Below are positions 1-12,875 of a stretch of 64,000 bases of DNA, one piece after another. Source of the stretch: Avena insularis. Taxonomy: Eukaryota; Streptophyta; Magnoliopsida; Poales; Poaceae. Position 1 is the stretch's first letter. The number at the start of each line of letters is the position of its first letter. A program made the translations under genes and the position numbers. Where the stretch lies: contig CM042687.1 of assembly GCA_023614405.1 (NCBI GenBank), positions 69,856,992 to 69,920,991 on the forward strand. Direction: 5' to 3'. Below the pieces are notes generated by a model, which made no database searches, was not told the DNA's origin, and saw nothing but the letters and a program-made list of their open reading frames with translations.

Positions 1-3000
1 GATAAGCTTGTGTCTTTGGGAATAACGATTCCCATTGACTTAGGCATCCATCGTGTTCTGTAGTCTCTGCCACCTAGCTATAAGAGCTTTGTGATGAACT
101 ATAATATGCAAGGCATGAAGAAGTCTCTCCCCGAGCTTCGCTGCTTAAAACCTGCAGTGGAGATCAAAAGGAACATCAAGTGTTGATGATCAATAGGAAC
201 ACTGGTTTCAAGAAAGACAAGAAGGGAAAACGGAAGGGAAGTAAGGGCGGCAAGCCGGTTGCCGTGCCTGAAAAGAAACCCCGAGTTGGACCTAAGTCTA
301 ATACCGAGTGCTACTATTGTAAGGGTACTGGCCACTGGAAGCGCAACTGCCCCAAGTATTTGGCAGACAACAAGGCCGGCAAGGCAAACAAAGGTATATA
401 TGATATACATGTTATTGATGTGTAATTAACTAGTGCTCGTAGTAGCACCTGGGTATTTGATACCGGTTCAGTTGCTAATATTTGTAACTCAAATCCAGGG
501 CTGCGGAACAAGCGACCGCTAGCAAGGGGTGAGGTCAAGATGCGTGTCGGCAATGGATCAAGCGTTGATGTGATCGCCGTCGGAACGCTACCTATCCACT
601 TGCCGTCGGGATTAGTAATAAACTTGAATAATTGTTATCTGGTGCTTGCACTGAGCATGAACATTGTATCTGGATCGTGTTTAATGCGAAGTGGTTATTC
701 ATTTAAATCCGAGAACAATGGTTGTTCTATTTATATGAATGAAATCTTTTATGGTCATGCACCGATGATGAATGGTTTATTTCTATTAGATCTCGATGAT
801 AATGTTACACATATTCATAATGTTGATGCTAAAAGGATTAAACTTAATGATGATATATCCGCATATATGTGTAATTTGTCGTCTAGGTCATATTGGCGTT
901 AACGCATGAAGAAACTCCATTCGGATGGACTTTTGGAATCACTTGATTTTGAATCATTTGATACATGTGAGCCATGCCTTATGGGCAAGATGACTGAACG
1001 CCGCTTTTCGGTTCAATGGAACGCATGATTTATTGGAAATCATACATTCTGATGTATGTGGTCCAATGAGTGTGTCAGCGCGAGGTGGATATCGTTATTT
1101 CGTTACTTTCACGGATGATTTGAGTAGATACGGTTATATCTACTTGATGAAACACAAGTCTAAAACCTTTGAAAAGTTCAAGGAATTTCAGAATGAAGTG
1201 GAAAATCATCGTAATAGAAAGATCAAGTTTCTACGGTTCGACCGTGGAGGTGAGTATCTAAGTTACGAGTTTAGCACTCACATGAAAGAGTGTGGAATTG
1301 TTTCACAACTCACACCTGCCGGAACACCACAGAGAAATGGTGTGTCAGAACGTCATAATCGTACTTTATTAGATATGGTTCGATCTATGATGTCTCTGAC
1401 GGACTTGCCGTTGTCATTTTGGGGCTATGCACTAGAAACTGCTGCATTCACTTTAAATCGGGCACCATCTAAATCCGTTGAAAAGACACCGTATGAATTG
1501 TGGTTTGGAAACAAACCTAAGCTGTCATTTCTTAAATATTGGGGATGCGATGTTTATGTGAAGAAACTTCAACCGGATAAACTCGAACCCAAAGCGGAAA
1601 ATGCGTCTTCATAGGATACCCTAAGGAAACTATTGGGTATTCCTTCTATCACAGATCCGAGGGCAAGGTTTTTGTTGCCAAGAATGGATCCTTTCTAGAG
1701 AAAGAGTTTCTCACGAAAGGTGTGAGTAGTCGGAAGGTAGAACTCGAAGAGGTTATTAAACCTTCTCTTCAAAGTATGGCGAGTAGCGCAGCGGCGGAAG
1801 TTATTCCGGAGTTGGCTTCACCCGTTGAAGAGGGAACTAATGACAATGATCATGATACTCCGAAAGAGAGTACTACCGAACCTCGCAGGTCTAGCAGGAC
1901 GCGTGCAACTCCCGAGCTGTACGGAAATCTTGTCATGAATTTCATGGTTGATGAAAATGATGACCCTGTGACATATGAAGAAGCGATGATGAGCCCGGAT
2001 TCCAACAAATGGTTAGAAGCCATGAAATCCGAGATGGAATCCATGTATGAAAATCAAGTTTGGAACTTGGTGGACTTACCTCACGACCGAAAGGCCATGG
2101 AGAACAAATGGATTTTCAAAAGGAAAACTGATGCTGATGGTAATGTAACCGTCTATAAAGCTCGACTTGTCGCAAAGGGGTTTCGACAAATTCAAGGAGT
2201 TGACTACGATGAGACATTCTCTCGCGTAGCGATGCTAAAATCAGTTAGGATTATGTTAGCAATTGCTGCATATTTCGATTATGAGATATGGCAGATGGAT
2301 TTCAAAACCGCGTTTCTCAATGGTAATATTGAAGAAGAGTTGTATATGATACAACCAAAGGGTTTTGTCGATCCTAAGGATGCTAACAAGGTGTGCAAGC
2401 TTCAGCGATCCATCTATGGATTGAAGCAAGCATCACGAAGTTGGAATCTCCGCTTTGATGAGGTGATCAAAGAGTTTGGATTTGTCCAAACTTATGGAGA
2501 AGCTTGTATTTACAAGAAAGTGAGTGGGAGCAATGTGGCATTTCTGATATTATATGTGGATGACATATTATTGATCGGAAATGATATAGATCTTTTAAAC
2601 AGTGTTAAAAGTTATTTAAACAGCAAATTTTCAATGAAGGACCTAGGTGAAGCGTCATACATATTAGGCATAAAGATCTATATAGATAGATCTAGGCGCC
2701 TAATAGGGCTATCGCAAAGTACATACCTTGATAAGATTTTAATGAAGTTTAAAATGGAAGATAGTAAGAAGGGGTTCTTACCTATGACACTAGGCACGAC
2801 ATTGAGTAAGACTCAAAGTCCGGCTACGACGGAGGAAAGAGAGAAAATGGACAATGTCCCCTATGCTTCAGCCATAGGCTCTATAATGTACGCCATGCTA
2901 TGTACAAGACCGGATGTGGCACATGCTATTAGTTTGACTAGTAGGTACCAATCGGATCCAGGTTCGTAACACTGGATAGCGGTCAAGAATATCCTTAAGT

Positions 3001-3535
3001 ACTTACGAAGAACTAAGGATATGTTTCTTGTATACGGAGGTGAAGAAGAGCTCGTCGCTAAGTGTTATGTTGACGCTAGCTTTGACACCGATCCAGATGA
3101 CTCTAAGTCTCAATCCGGATACGTATTTCTCATGAATGGCGGAGCGGTTAGTTGGAGGAGCTCCAAACAACCTGTGGTAGCGGGATCAACAACGGAGGCC
3201 GAATATGTTGCTGCTTCAGAAGCGGCTCAGGAAGCAGTTTTGATGAATGAGTTCATATCCGAACTAGGAGTTGTTGCAAACGCGTTGGACCCAATGGTGA
3301 TCTATTGTGACAACAATGGTGCCATTGCCAATGCCAAAGAGCCAAGGTCTCACAAGCATTCCAAGCATATTAAGTGCCGGTTTCGCTCCATCCGCGAGCA
3401 TGTCAAGGATGGAGATATAAAGATTTGTAAAGTATTATAGATCTCAATGTAGCAGATCCGTTGACTAAAACTCTCCCTAGAGCAAAACATGATCTACACC
3501 AGAACTCCATGGGTGTTAGATATATCACTATGTAA
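1..3535 (+). pseudogene. Copia A gag-pol polyprotein, disrupted
   Basis: The order is gag tail (1-180), a CCHC zinc knuckle near 312-354 (CYYCKGTGHWKRNC), protease with the FDTGS active-site motif near 458, GAG-pre-integrase near 900-1000, integrase core from 1033 (HSDVCGP, then FDRGGEY where the family has SDRGGEY), RT from about 1980 with YVDD near 2557, and RNase H from 3021 to about 3440. Comparison with copia B shows the damage. TAA at 423-425 replaces a TAC codon. There are deletions in the pre-integrase segment near 995-1030, a one-base deletion near 1602, an in-frame TAA at 2967-2969 and a small deletion near 3438. No functional polyprotein can be made. The family normally uses one long ORF, so these are decay lesions. 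Confidence 0.9.
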
Positions 3536-3567
3536 TTAGATTATTGTCTCTAGTGCAAGTGGGAGAC

Positions 3568-5226
3568 TGAAGGGAATATGCCCTGAGAGGCAATAATAAA
3601 ATGTTTATTATGTTTATTCCAAGTATATGATAGATGTTTATTTTGCATGCTATAATTGTATTAATACAGAAACGTTAATACATGTGTGTTTAATAAACAA
3701 ACAGAAAGTTCCTAGTTATGCCTCTCTCATAAACTAGTTCGTTGATTAACAAGATGATCATAGTTTCCTGATCATAGACATTGGATGTTGTTAATAACGA
3801 GATCACAACATTAGTGTAATGGTGTGATGAACATTCATCCGAAGTATAGCATTACGATCAAAGTCATTGAGTTTATATTGCTATAAACAACTTACGAAGT
3901 AGTCCTAATCCTTAGACCATGAGATCATGCCAATCACTAACATCGAAAGAGTTTCTTGTTGACATCAAACATCACACCGTAACTGGGTGATTATAAAGAT
4001 GGCTTCAAAGCTACTAAAGTGTTATGTTGAGAATCATGGATCAAGAGTGGAATTTGTTCATCCCGATGACGGATAGATATGCTCTAGGCCCTCTCGGTGA
4101 TATCACATTTGTTAGCTTGCAAGCAAGTGATTTGATCACTAGAATGTTATATCACGAGAACGAGAAAAGAGTGCATGTCAGTAACGAGATCAAACTAGGT
4201 GTGGAGATACCGATGATCGAATCTCGGACATGTAATATATCGTGAAACAAAGGGATTAAGATACAAGCATAAAAGGTTCCGACGATCACAGGAAAATTCA
4301 TCGTTGAATGTGTGGGAGTCAGTATGGATCTCCAGGTCCCGCTACTGATTATTGATCGGAGAAGGGTCTCGATCATGTCCGCATTATTCGCGAACCGTAG
4401 GGTGACACACTTAAGGGACACTGACATCCAATTGGAGCAAAAGTTTCATGCCGAAAGAATGAACAAGCGCAGGAATTTATTTCACTAGATACCAAAACAG
4501 GTTTTCGGGTGAAATTGCATAAAGTGGTTATGCATGTGAAATAGAATTCTAGCAAGGGGTTATCTGTGAATGTTTTTCATTAAAGTAATTGAAAAAATTC
4601 TGAATAAAATAAAAGAGTTTTATTTAATGAGAGTTTGCATTAACTTTGGTGGAAATTTAATGGCATGTTTGAGTGGGATTTTGAGTGGAGGGAATTTAAA
4701 GGAATTTTGTGAGTGGAGTGTCCACCCACATGAAGAGGGGAGGGCAAGGGGGCAGCCCCCATGCACCGGCCACCCCCTTGGGGTTCCCCCCTTTCCTCCT
4801 ATAAAAGGCACCCCTCTCCTCACTTCTCACTCACACCTCCTCGTGAAGGATCTCTCTCCCCCTCTAGAATTTATCCCCCATGGTCTCAGAATAGCGAGAT
4901 ACATGTTCCCGGTGGCTATTCGGCAAGAAAGGGTTGTGCTTGTACTGCATCGCTGGAGCGAGGAGGCGGAGATTGCTCGGTGTCTTGTAATGCAAGGAAA
5001 GCACAGATGCGCTGCTGCTTATGGCGCTTAGGACTTCCTCTCGATCTTGAGATCAGCAAGAGATCGTCTACATCAACCACGAGTTGAACTCGTTAAGCTT
5101 TGTCGGTCTTCAAGGGTATGTTCTCTATGGATATACATCTGCCCGTTTTTTGTATCTAGTAGATAGATCTTGGTACGTAGTTCCCATCGTAGGAAAATTT
5201 TTGTTTTCTATGCTACGAACCCTACA
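3568..5226 (+). repeat. 3' LTR of copia A
   Basis: The LTR starts TGAAGGGAATATGCCCTGAG directly after the purine tract and ends GCTACGAACCCTACA, giving TG...CA ends and about 1659 bp. It aligns along its full length with the two LTRs of copia B (21601-23253 and 34221-35877). Small reading frames inside it, such as the 73-codon frame at 4024, recur in the other LTR copies because the DNA is shared, not because they are genes. Confidence 0.92.
4800..4808 (+). promoter_or_regulatory. TATA box of copia LTR
   Basis: TATAAAAGG lies after a C-rich tract. It recurs at the same LTR position in both LTRs of copia B (22827-22835 and 35450-35458). In LTR elements such a box normally sits just upstream of the R region, so this is the likely element promoter. 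Activity is inferred. Confidence 0.65.
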
Positions 5227-5229
5227 TCT

Positions 5230-7985
5230 ATCTGGTTTGTTCTTTTGGAAGAGCAAATTTTAAGTTGGATTTCCATACGGTTGGTCTTGCACTCCAAGCT
5301 TGTTTTGGTGGCCAGGCTTCTAAATTCCAAGTGAAATTTCTACAAGATAGAACTTTTCATTTCTCGGTTGCTTCAAGGGCGGTGGGTTTTGAAATTTACA
5401 ATATTTCAAAATTTTCATGCAAGTCGTTTGTGGTCCACGTCAACCTTTGGGGTAACGGTGTGGATTTTTGAAGAAAACGAATTTTACAAGGAATCTGCAG
5501 GTGATTGGAAAGTTGTCACGTACAAAAAGAAAAGCCCCAAGAATTCTCCTTCGTTGAAGCATAGCAATAAAGATGTTTCTGTTTTCCAAGAACTCAAATT
5601 TCCGACTTCTGATGCGGTTTCATCGCCTGATTTTGCTGAGCACAGTAAGTGTGATTTCATGTCAAGCAATCAAGGCAGGTCTTATGCGTAGGTTCTCGCT
5701 GATGTCGGTGTTAAATCTGTGGTAACACCGGTCGGGCCATCAGGAGGCGCCAATCGTGCGGCATTTAAACTACCTGGTCTCATTCCTTTTTTGAAATTCC
5801 CTTCCTTCCCAAAATGTCTGTGGCCCGACAATTCTTACAAGGGGTGGTTCAAGGCCCAGAAAAACCCTCATTTTCGGCCCATCGTTCACAACGGTTTTCA
5901 AGAGTTCTCCACTTCTTTGCAAAAAACAACTGCTGGTTTCCCTGTCTCCTCAACTCCCCCGCCTGCTAAAACCCCAACCCTCCCTTGCTCGTTGCCGGCA
6001 AAGTCTATCGAAATGGCGAACATTCCGATTGATCCTGCTCCTTTCTTGCCGAATGCCTTTCAAGTTTTGCAAGTGGCTGGAAGAAATCGCGTCAAAAGGG
6101 TGGTGGTTCCGCGGAGGTCAAGGACCCATGAACAATATGCTATCGCAACCATTAATCCCCTCCCCCCTGGTCAAATTCCTTTCCTGAATATTCGCGATGT
6201 TTTGGTTGATTTCCTCAACAACGAGGCTCGTGTTCACTTTCTAGATGTTCAGGCTTGTCCATTTGGGTCTGCATATGTGCAATTTCACCATGTCAGTGAC
6301 AGGGACAGGCTCATCGCGGCCAGCCCCATTCCTTTTCAAGATGTGCATGTTTCTTTTGTTAAGCATAATGAGGGGGAAAATTGGAGGAGGGCTCAGTTCA
6401 ACAACGAGTGTTGGGTGATGCTCGTTGGCCCTCCCTTGGACCACTGGCATACTGAGGATCTAAATGCGTTTTTTGCTGATATTGGGAAGGTCCTTCTATG
6501 GGAGAGGGACCCGTACCAAAAAAGGCATGATTATTGCGAAAATTCGCGTCACTGATCTGGTGGATATTCCCAAGAGTGTCAGGTTCACTATTGGCGACTT
6601 GGTGGAGTCTGAATCCTGGACCTTCTCTGTTGAGGTGTTGCAAAGTGACTTGCTTGGGGGGGGCACCTGATGAGGACCCACTTCCGGCTGACAATGAGGA
6701 CCCACACCCAGTTCCTGTCTTTGGGCCCCAGATCCCCTCCTCCTCCTCCTCCCCCTGCTCCTGGGGGTGAAGCTGGTGGTTGGGGTCAGTGGTTGGCTCC
6801 TGTGCAGAATCCTGATCCTGGTGGGGATAATAATGAAGGTTGAGACCCTTGGGAAGCTACTGCTGCTCCAGTCCAAGGTCCTGTGATTGCTCCTGGAGAA
6901 GACATGCTAGTGGATAACCATAACCTCCCCCCACAGGATGTTAACAGTGGCGTTATAGGTGCCATCCTTGTTAATGACTGGGTGTCTGATGATGATGAGT
7001 CTGTGAATGCTGATCCTGTGGCTGTTGAGGATCAAGCAGTGGTTGATGGGCCTAAGGTGTTGGTATTGGTGAGGGCCTGCAGAACATTCTTGAAAACTAT
7101 TTGGTTGAGGATGAAGCTAACTCTGATGATGAGGGGATGGTGGAGAGTCCCAGGGATTCTGGTGCTGGGGCTGATGGAAATGATGATTGGATGATGGAGG
7201 ATCAGCACCTCCTTTCCCCTAATGAAGCTCATCTTCAGGTGGGAATGGTCAGAACTTTTGTGTCAATTCCTGATGTGCATGCTGCAAAGCAGGGCTTTTC
7301 CCAACAAGGCCTGGAGCTCTGGGAAAGTTATTTTGCTCCTCATATTCAGAAGGACTCTTCTTCAAATGGATCTTTCATGTGTGACATTCCTGTAAGTTGG
7401 TTTAATTTTATTACTCTCATGCTTGCTACTCCTGAGAAGTTTAATTGGGTCAGGAGCTTTCTTACTTCTCCTTTATGGGAAATAATCAAAGAACCTATTG
7501 CTGAGGAGAATTCAATATCTTTCATCATCCCTAATGAAAGCATTTCACAGATAGCTCCTCCTTGTCTGGGCTTTGAGGCTAAGCAGTCCTCTTGTTCTCC
7601 TTACACTCCTTCTAGAAAGAGAAAGGGTAAGGAACCTCTAGTTGAAACTGAGGTGAGAAGAAGTCCTAGAATTGTTGAGGTTAATGGGGGTTTCAAAAGT
7701 CACTTAAACTGCTTAATTGCTGATTGCCTGGTTTGCAATGCTATTCCACCTTGCTTAAATCCTAAAGTGGTTAAAAATCTTGCTGCCTCTTTCTGCAAGG
7801 TAAAGGATGGTGACCTGGAGAAAAGACTACTCAAGAAAGGGAAGGCCACTGAAGTGGCAGTCAAGGCTCCTCCAAAAGGCAACATCAAAGGAAATGGTTC
7901 ATCAAGCCTGAGCATTGGAGGCAAAAACAAATCTAGGGCTACTGGTACCTGTGGTCAGCAAGCCAAGAAGAAACCCCCCACTTAA
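5230..7985 (+). pseudogene. LINE ORF1 (gag-like), disrupted
   Basis: The fragments read as one protein of the type found in Triticeae LINEs. An N-terminal segment with HVNLWG at about 5440 leads to a basic DWKVVTYKKKSP stretch, then a conserved central block at about 6190-6450 (ARVHFLDVQACPFGSAYVQF), an acidic and proline-rich region, and a lysine-rich C-terminus ending at TAA 7983-7985. Damage includes a frame change near 5470, TAG at 5689-5691 and a frameshift before the TGA at 6553-6555. The frame from 7101 to 7985 (294 codons) is the longest open piece. The role is presumed to be RNA binding within the LINE particle. No cysteine knuckle is visible. Confidence 0.75.
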
Positions 7986-8204
7986 GTGTTTTAATGTATC
8001 ACAATATGTCTTTTGATGGAGCCTTGTTGGCTCCCTGTTATGAAACCTGTTCTAGTGGTCTTTTGATGTGTTTGTTACTTAATGTTGAACCTGACAGTGA
8101 GGTTATGGTATGGAATGCCTTTGGTCCTTTTGGTTGTTGTCTTTTCTGTTGGGTGATTACATTGCTTGTATCACCTCATCACTCAACATACATCTGGTTT
8201 CTTA

Positions 8205-11013
8205 ATGGATAACAAAAGAATTTGGAAGATTCTGAACTGGAACATCAGGGGAATTAACTTAGAAAAAAATGGGTTGCTCTTAAAAACAAAATTGATGAGT
8301 CTGGATGTGATATTATTTGCCTCCAAGAAACCAAGAGGGAAGATTTTGATATCTCTTATATAAGAAAGTTCTGTCCCCCAAATTTACCAATTTTGAATTC
8401 CTTCCCTCCAGGGGAGCTTCTGGGGGTGTGATCACCATTTGGAATAGCTCTCTGTTTTCTGGGCATCTTTCCTTTCATAATGAGTTCTCCATCTCCATCA
8501 CCTTGACATCTCTCTTGTCCAATGAAACCTGGATCCTCACCAACATTTATGGACCATGCTTACCTGAAAAAAGGCAGATTTTTTAGAATGGTTTGGAAAT
8601 ATTGACATGCCTGATGATTTGGACGGGCTCATTGTGGGTGATTTAAATTTTTCTAGAAAACCTTCTGACAGAAATAGACAGGGTGGGGATGTGAATGATA
8701 TGTTGCTTTTCAATGAAGCCATTAATAATCTGGGTCTCATTGAATTACCCCTTAAAGGGAGAAAGTTCACTTGGAGTAACATGCAAAAAGAACCCCTTCT
8801 AGAAAGGTTGGACTGGTTTTTTACATCTTCCTCCTGGACTCAGAGCTTTCCTTCAAGTTTTGTTGTTCCTCTTACCAAACCTACCTCTGACCATCTACCT
8901 TGTGTCATCTCCATTGGCACAATGATTCCAAAAGCTCAGGTTTTCAGATTTGAGAATTATTGGATGCATCATAAGGATTTTAAAGCAATTGTTCAAAATG
9001 CCTGGAACATCCCTGTTGGCTTCCATGATTCTGCCAAAAAAATTAATGCTAAATTCAAAAATGTAAGAAGTGGACTGAAACTCTGGGCAAAAAATCTGCC
9101 TTGCCTGAAATAACAAATTTGCAATGTCAATGCCACCATTGATCTCTTAGATGTCCTGGAGGAAATGAGAACTCTTACCATTCTGGAATGGAATCTTAGA
9201 GATCTCCTGAAAAATCTTATTATCTCACTTTTACAAGATCAAAATGCTTATTGGAAGCAAAGAGGGAAAATTAAATGGGTCAAGTTGGGTGATGAGAACA
9301 CAAAATTCTTTCATTGAAGAGCTACCATAAGTTTCAGGCATAACTACATCTCCAGGCTCAAAGATGATTCTAATGAAGAGATTCATGATCATTATGGTAA
9401 AGCTGATTTACTTTGGAAGGCCTTTAAAAATAGAATGGGCTCTTCTGATAAGCCTGAAATGCACTTCAATCTTAGTGATTTAGCAGGAGAATGCTTAAGA
9501 CAAGAGGAAAAGGATGTTTTGGAAGAACCCTTCTCTAATGATGAGATTGAAGGTGTAATAAAAGAACTTCCTAATGACAAATCCCCTGGCCCAGATGGCT
9601 TCAACAATGAATTCATTAAACAATGCTAGTCTATTATTAAGGAGTATGTTAAACAACTCCTTGTGGATTTCTATGAGGGCCAGATTTCTTTGGAAAGCAT
9701 TAATGCCTCTTTTATCACCCTCATTCCAAAAAATGAAGCCCCTTTGACACCTGCTGATTTCAGGACTATTTATCTGCTAAACAGTGTCTTCAAGATTATT
9801 ACCAAACTTCTGGCCAACAGACTTCAAAAAGTTATCCTCAAACTTGTCCACAAAAACCAGTATGGTTTCCTTAAACAAAGGTCTATTCAAGACTGTTTAG
9901 GTTGGACATTTGAATTCCTTGATCAATGCCACAAGTCCAAAGAAGAAATCCTAATTCTTAAGCTTGATTTTGAAAAGGCTTTTGATAGAATTGAGCATTC
10001 AACAATTATTAATATTCTCAAAGCCAAAGGTTTTGGTGAAAAATGGATTACTTGGATTCAGTTGATCTTTGGTTCTGCTTCTTCCTCTGTTTTGTTAAAT
10101 GGAGTGCCTAGGAAAAGGTTTTACTGCAGAAGAGGTGTAAGGCAAGGGGATCCTTTATCCCCTCTCCTGTTTGTCTTGGCTGCTGATCTTCTTCAAAGCA
10201 TCCTCAATAAAGCAATGAGCCTTGGACTTCTCTCCCTCCCCCTTGAGGGTGTGTTTTGTCCTGATTTCCCTATTGTGCAGTATGTAGATGACACTTTATT
10301 AATCCTTAAGGCTGACTCTGAGCAATTATTGTGCCTTAAGGCTCTACTTCATACTTTTGCTCTCTCCACTGGACTAAAAGTCAATTATTCTAAATCTAGT
10401 ATGATGCCAATCAACATGGATTCTGAGAGGCTTGGGCACTTTGCCAGTACACTTTCATGCCTCCCTGGCTCATTACCTTTCACCTACCTTGGATTGCCTT
10501 TAAGCATCAATAAGCCTACAGTGGAACATTTTCTGCCTATTGTTTAGAGAGTTGAGAGAAGATTGTGTGGGATTGCTGATTTTATAAATTATGGGGGAAA
10601 ATTGCAATTGGTTAAATCCATCTTATCTTCCCTTCCCATATATTATATGAGTTGTTTTGATCTTCCTGTCACTATTAAAGATCAGCTGATTAAGTATATG
10701 AGACAATGCTTGTGGAGGAAGAAAACCACTGATGTTCAAGCTAGAGGTCAAGCCCTTGTAGCATGGAATAAAGTTTGTAGACCAAAGAACCATGGAGGTT
10801 TGGGGGTACTGGACCTTAATGTTCAAAACTCAGCACTTCTTTTGAAGAATTTGGATAAATTCTACAATCACAAGGACATCCTATGGGTTCATCTTGTCTG
10901 GAACACTTATTATTGCAATGGTAAACTGCCTGGAAGATGTCTGGAGGGATCTTTTTGGTGGAAGGCACATCTGAAATTGGTTGACATATTCAAAGGAATT
11001 GCAAAGTGCTCGG
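8205..11013 (+). pseudogene. LINE ORF2: endonuclease and reverse transcriptase, disrupted
   Basis: From ATG 8205 the product begins with an APE-type endonuclease: LNWNIRGIN, then a CLQETK-type block in a shifted frame near 8320, TNIYGP, GDLNFSRK at 8637, LERLDWFF and SDHLPC near 8895. Reverse transcriptase follows with KSPGPDGF near 9580, [14 protein letters not shown] near 9960, [15 protein letters not shown] near 10130 and YVDDTLLIL near 10280. Lesions are two compensating frameshifts at A and T homopolymer runs near 8265 and 8580, and in-frame stops at 9111-9113, 9627-9629 (TAG), 10545-10547 (TAG) and near 9317. The C-terminal zinc-binding region is lost at the gypsy junction. Confidence 0.88.
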
Positions 11014-11472
11014 TGGGAAAGATTTTGACAAAGTGTTTTCAACTGATAGACAAAACCTATTTTGAGCAAAGCAAGCCTAAGCTACACTTAGCCAAAATGC
11101 ATATAGTATTTAGTCCACCAATATTCTACTAAGGTATCACTTGCCAATACTATTCCAATGTATTGACCCACTGTGGCTGTAACTTGTGATGTTGCAGGTT
11201 ATTCTGATGATGATTAGGAGTCATGAGTCTACACTCAATATGCTTGCCTGTGGCACATGAAGATGAAGACTTATTTATCTTATTACATATTTAAACTCTT
11301 GTACTAGGCCTGTGTCCATGGAGTTGTAAAGACTATGTTTGTCTCTGGAATGACTTGTAATAATGACCTTTGTTTCTGTGTACTTCATCTTAAACTATGG
11401 ATGCTAGCATTGATCCAAGGACTAGCATTGCAATCACAGGGATCCTTTCCTTTACAAAGGAGGGATCTTATA
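11014..11472 (+). repeat. Truncated 5' LTR of gypsy 1
   Basis: About 459 bp match the last part of the 3' LTR (about 20042-20514), beginning at TGGGAAAGATTTTGACAAAG and ending GGAGGGATCTTATA just before the primer binding site. Relative to the 3' LTR it lacks ten bases after GACAAAG and has a T in the terminal TATA where the other LTR has TACA. The upstream 2.7 kb of this LTR is gone. Confidence 0.88.
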
Positions 11473-11474
11473 GA

Positions 11475-11486
11475 TGGTATCAGAGC
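11475..11486 (+). other. Primer binding site of gypsy 1
   Basis: TGGTATCAGAGC lies two bases after the LTR end. This is the standard complement of the initiator methionine tRNA 3' end used by many plant LTR elements. It defines the LTR boundary. Confidence 0.85.
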
Positions 11487-11844
11487 ACTGTGTTGCCTGT
11501 AGGATTATGACCCTAGGATTGGAAACCACTAAGGAAAAAAAATTCAACAAACTTCCACACTTGTCTTATTCTTCTAGTAAACTTTTCTAATCTTCTTTGA
11601 TAGAAGGATGCATTATTAGCCTTTAGATTAGAAAGTGAAAGAAGAATTGAGCCTTATTAGTTGGACCACCACACTCATCATTACATTTCCAAAAAAAAAT
11701 GAATAAGTTATATTGAAACTAGGTTGTTTGTGTTATGTATGCCATGACTTGTGTGTTTTGATTTCCAAAGTTATGCATGTGATGCCTTGTCTTGTAAATT
11801 GTCTTAAATTGTGTTGATCCTAACTTTTTCTATCTTATAAATAG

Positions 11845-12648
11845 ATGCCTAATGTTACTATCAGCACGGCTGAAGAGTTCAAGGGAACTCGATTTGGCCC
11901 TCGTATCATTGAGCTCACTAGTCTGCTCAATCTCCCTCTTCCCACTATCATGATGCTTCCCCTCACCAAGTTTGAGAGGAAAGACCTTTGGGGCTTCAAG
12001 GTCAATCAGCCAGGACGCCAGACTGAGCCAGCCACGGAGGCCATCATCTTCAAGCTCATGCATGATGACAAGGAGAGAGGCCTAGAGGTAGTCATGCAGG
12101 ACTTGATTGGACGTTTACTAGGGAGACACTCTTGAGAGGTTAGGGGTACTCACTTCCACACCTTTGGTAGACGTGATGATTATGGTGAGGCCATTGACTT
12201 TGAGGATACTTCGAGAGAGACAGCAGAGCCGATTCGCCTATACCTCCAGGACTTAGAGGTTCTTCTTAGGCACATAGACACTGATAGGACCAATGTCATG
12301 CTCAGCAATGACGAACCTGTGCAGTTGTGGAGAAGGAAAAGCTCTTATGAGCAAGATGAGATAGTCAAAGAGATGGAGGCCAAGTTTGAGAGTCAGGACA
12401 GAAAGTTCAAGAGTCAAGAGAAGCGAGTCCAAGATAGGAACAAGAGGATTCGAGACATGACTGCAGAACTAGAGTCCAAGGACTTTGAGCTCGAGCATCA
12501 GCAGACCGTGATAGAGAGGCTTCGTTCACAGAAGAGGGCTCTCAAAGCCAAAGTAGAGACCTTGACCACCAATGTCAAGGAAAACAAGACCGCTATGGAG
12601 AATGCAGGTCTTACATTTGTTGATGAGGAGGTTGATGCCGAGGAGTAG
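11845..12648 (+). pseudogene. Extra coiled-coil ORF between primer binding site and gag of gypsy 1, one stop
   Basis: One reading frame runs from ATG 11845 to TAG 12646-12648 (267 codons), broken only by a TGA at 12133-12135. The first part is a compact domain with the motifs FGPRIIELTSLLNLPLP and ATEAIIFKLMHDD. The second part, from about residue 160, is charged and heptad-like (EMEAKFESQDRKFKSQEKR and onwards), a probable coiled coil. It ends in an acidic tail, VDEEVDAEE. It has no zinc knuckle or enzyme motif and I do not recognise the family. It lies in the element leader, same strand as gag and about 230 bp upstream of the gag start. An extra element-encoded protein is the likeliest reading. 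A captured host gene fragment is possible. Confidence 0.6.
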
Positions 12649-12875
12649 TGATGACTACTCATTTACCTTTATTTATCATGTCTTTGATTATTGAGTCGCA
12701 ATGACCATCCAACATGTGGATGGCTTGCTATTGGTGTGTTTACCTTGCAAAATTGTTGTCTATGTTGTTGAACTTTTTATTATTGTGATGCATGTTTGGT
12801 GATTATTTATGTGATGTATTGTGCATGTTAGCATCTATGGGTATCTCATTCTTATCTCTATTGAACAAACCACAG

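Larger units (their letters stand above)
1..5226 (+). mobile_element. Copia LTR retrotransposon A, 5' part outside window
   Basis: The window opens inside the gag gene of a Ty1/copia element. Gag C-terminus, protease, integrase, reverse transcriptase and RNase H follow in the copia order, with integrase before RT. A purine-rich tract ending GGGAGAC then precedes a 3' LTR at 3568-5226. The 5' LTR lies left of the window, so the target duplication cannot be checked. The element closely resembles copia B (21601-35877) along its whole visible length and belongs to the same family. It abuts LINE ORF1 sequence at 5227, which suggests it inserted into that LINE. Confidence 0.93.
5227..11013 (+). mobile_element. 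L1-type LINE, truncated at both ends
   Basis: This is a non-LTR retrotransposon with a gag-like ORF1 (about 5230-7985), a 219-bp spacer and an ORF2 with an apurinic endonuclease domain followed by reverse transcriptase (8205-11013). The left end is cut by the copia A LTR. The right end stops abruptly where gypsy LTR sequence starts (about 11014), so the ORF2 C-terminus, the 3' UTR and any poly(A) tail are missing. Many stop codons show that it is long dead. Confidence 0.9.

Noticed and set aside
4024..4245. 73-codon frame also seen at 22019 and 34677
   Set aside because: It is LTR sequence shared by the three copia LTRs. Frames differ in length between copies and carry no motif.
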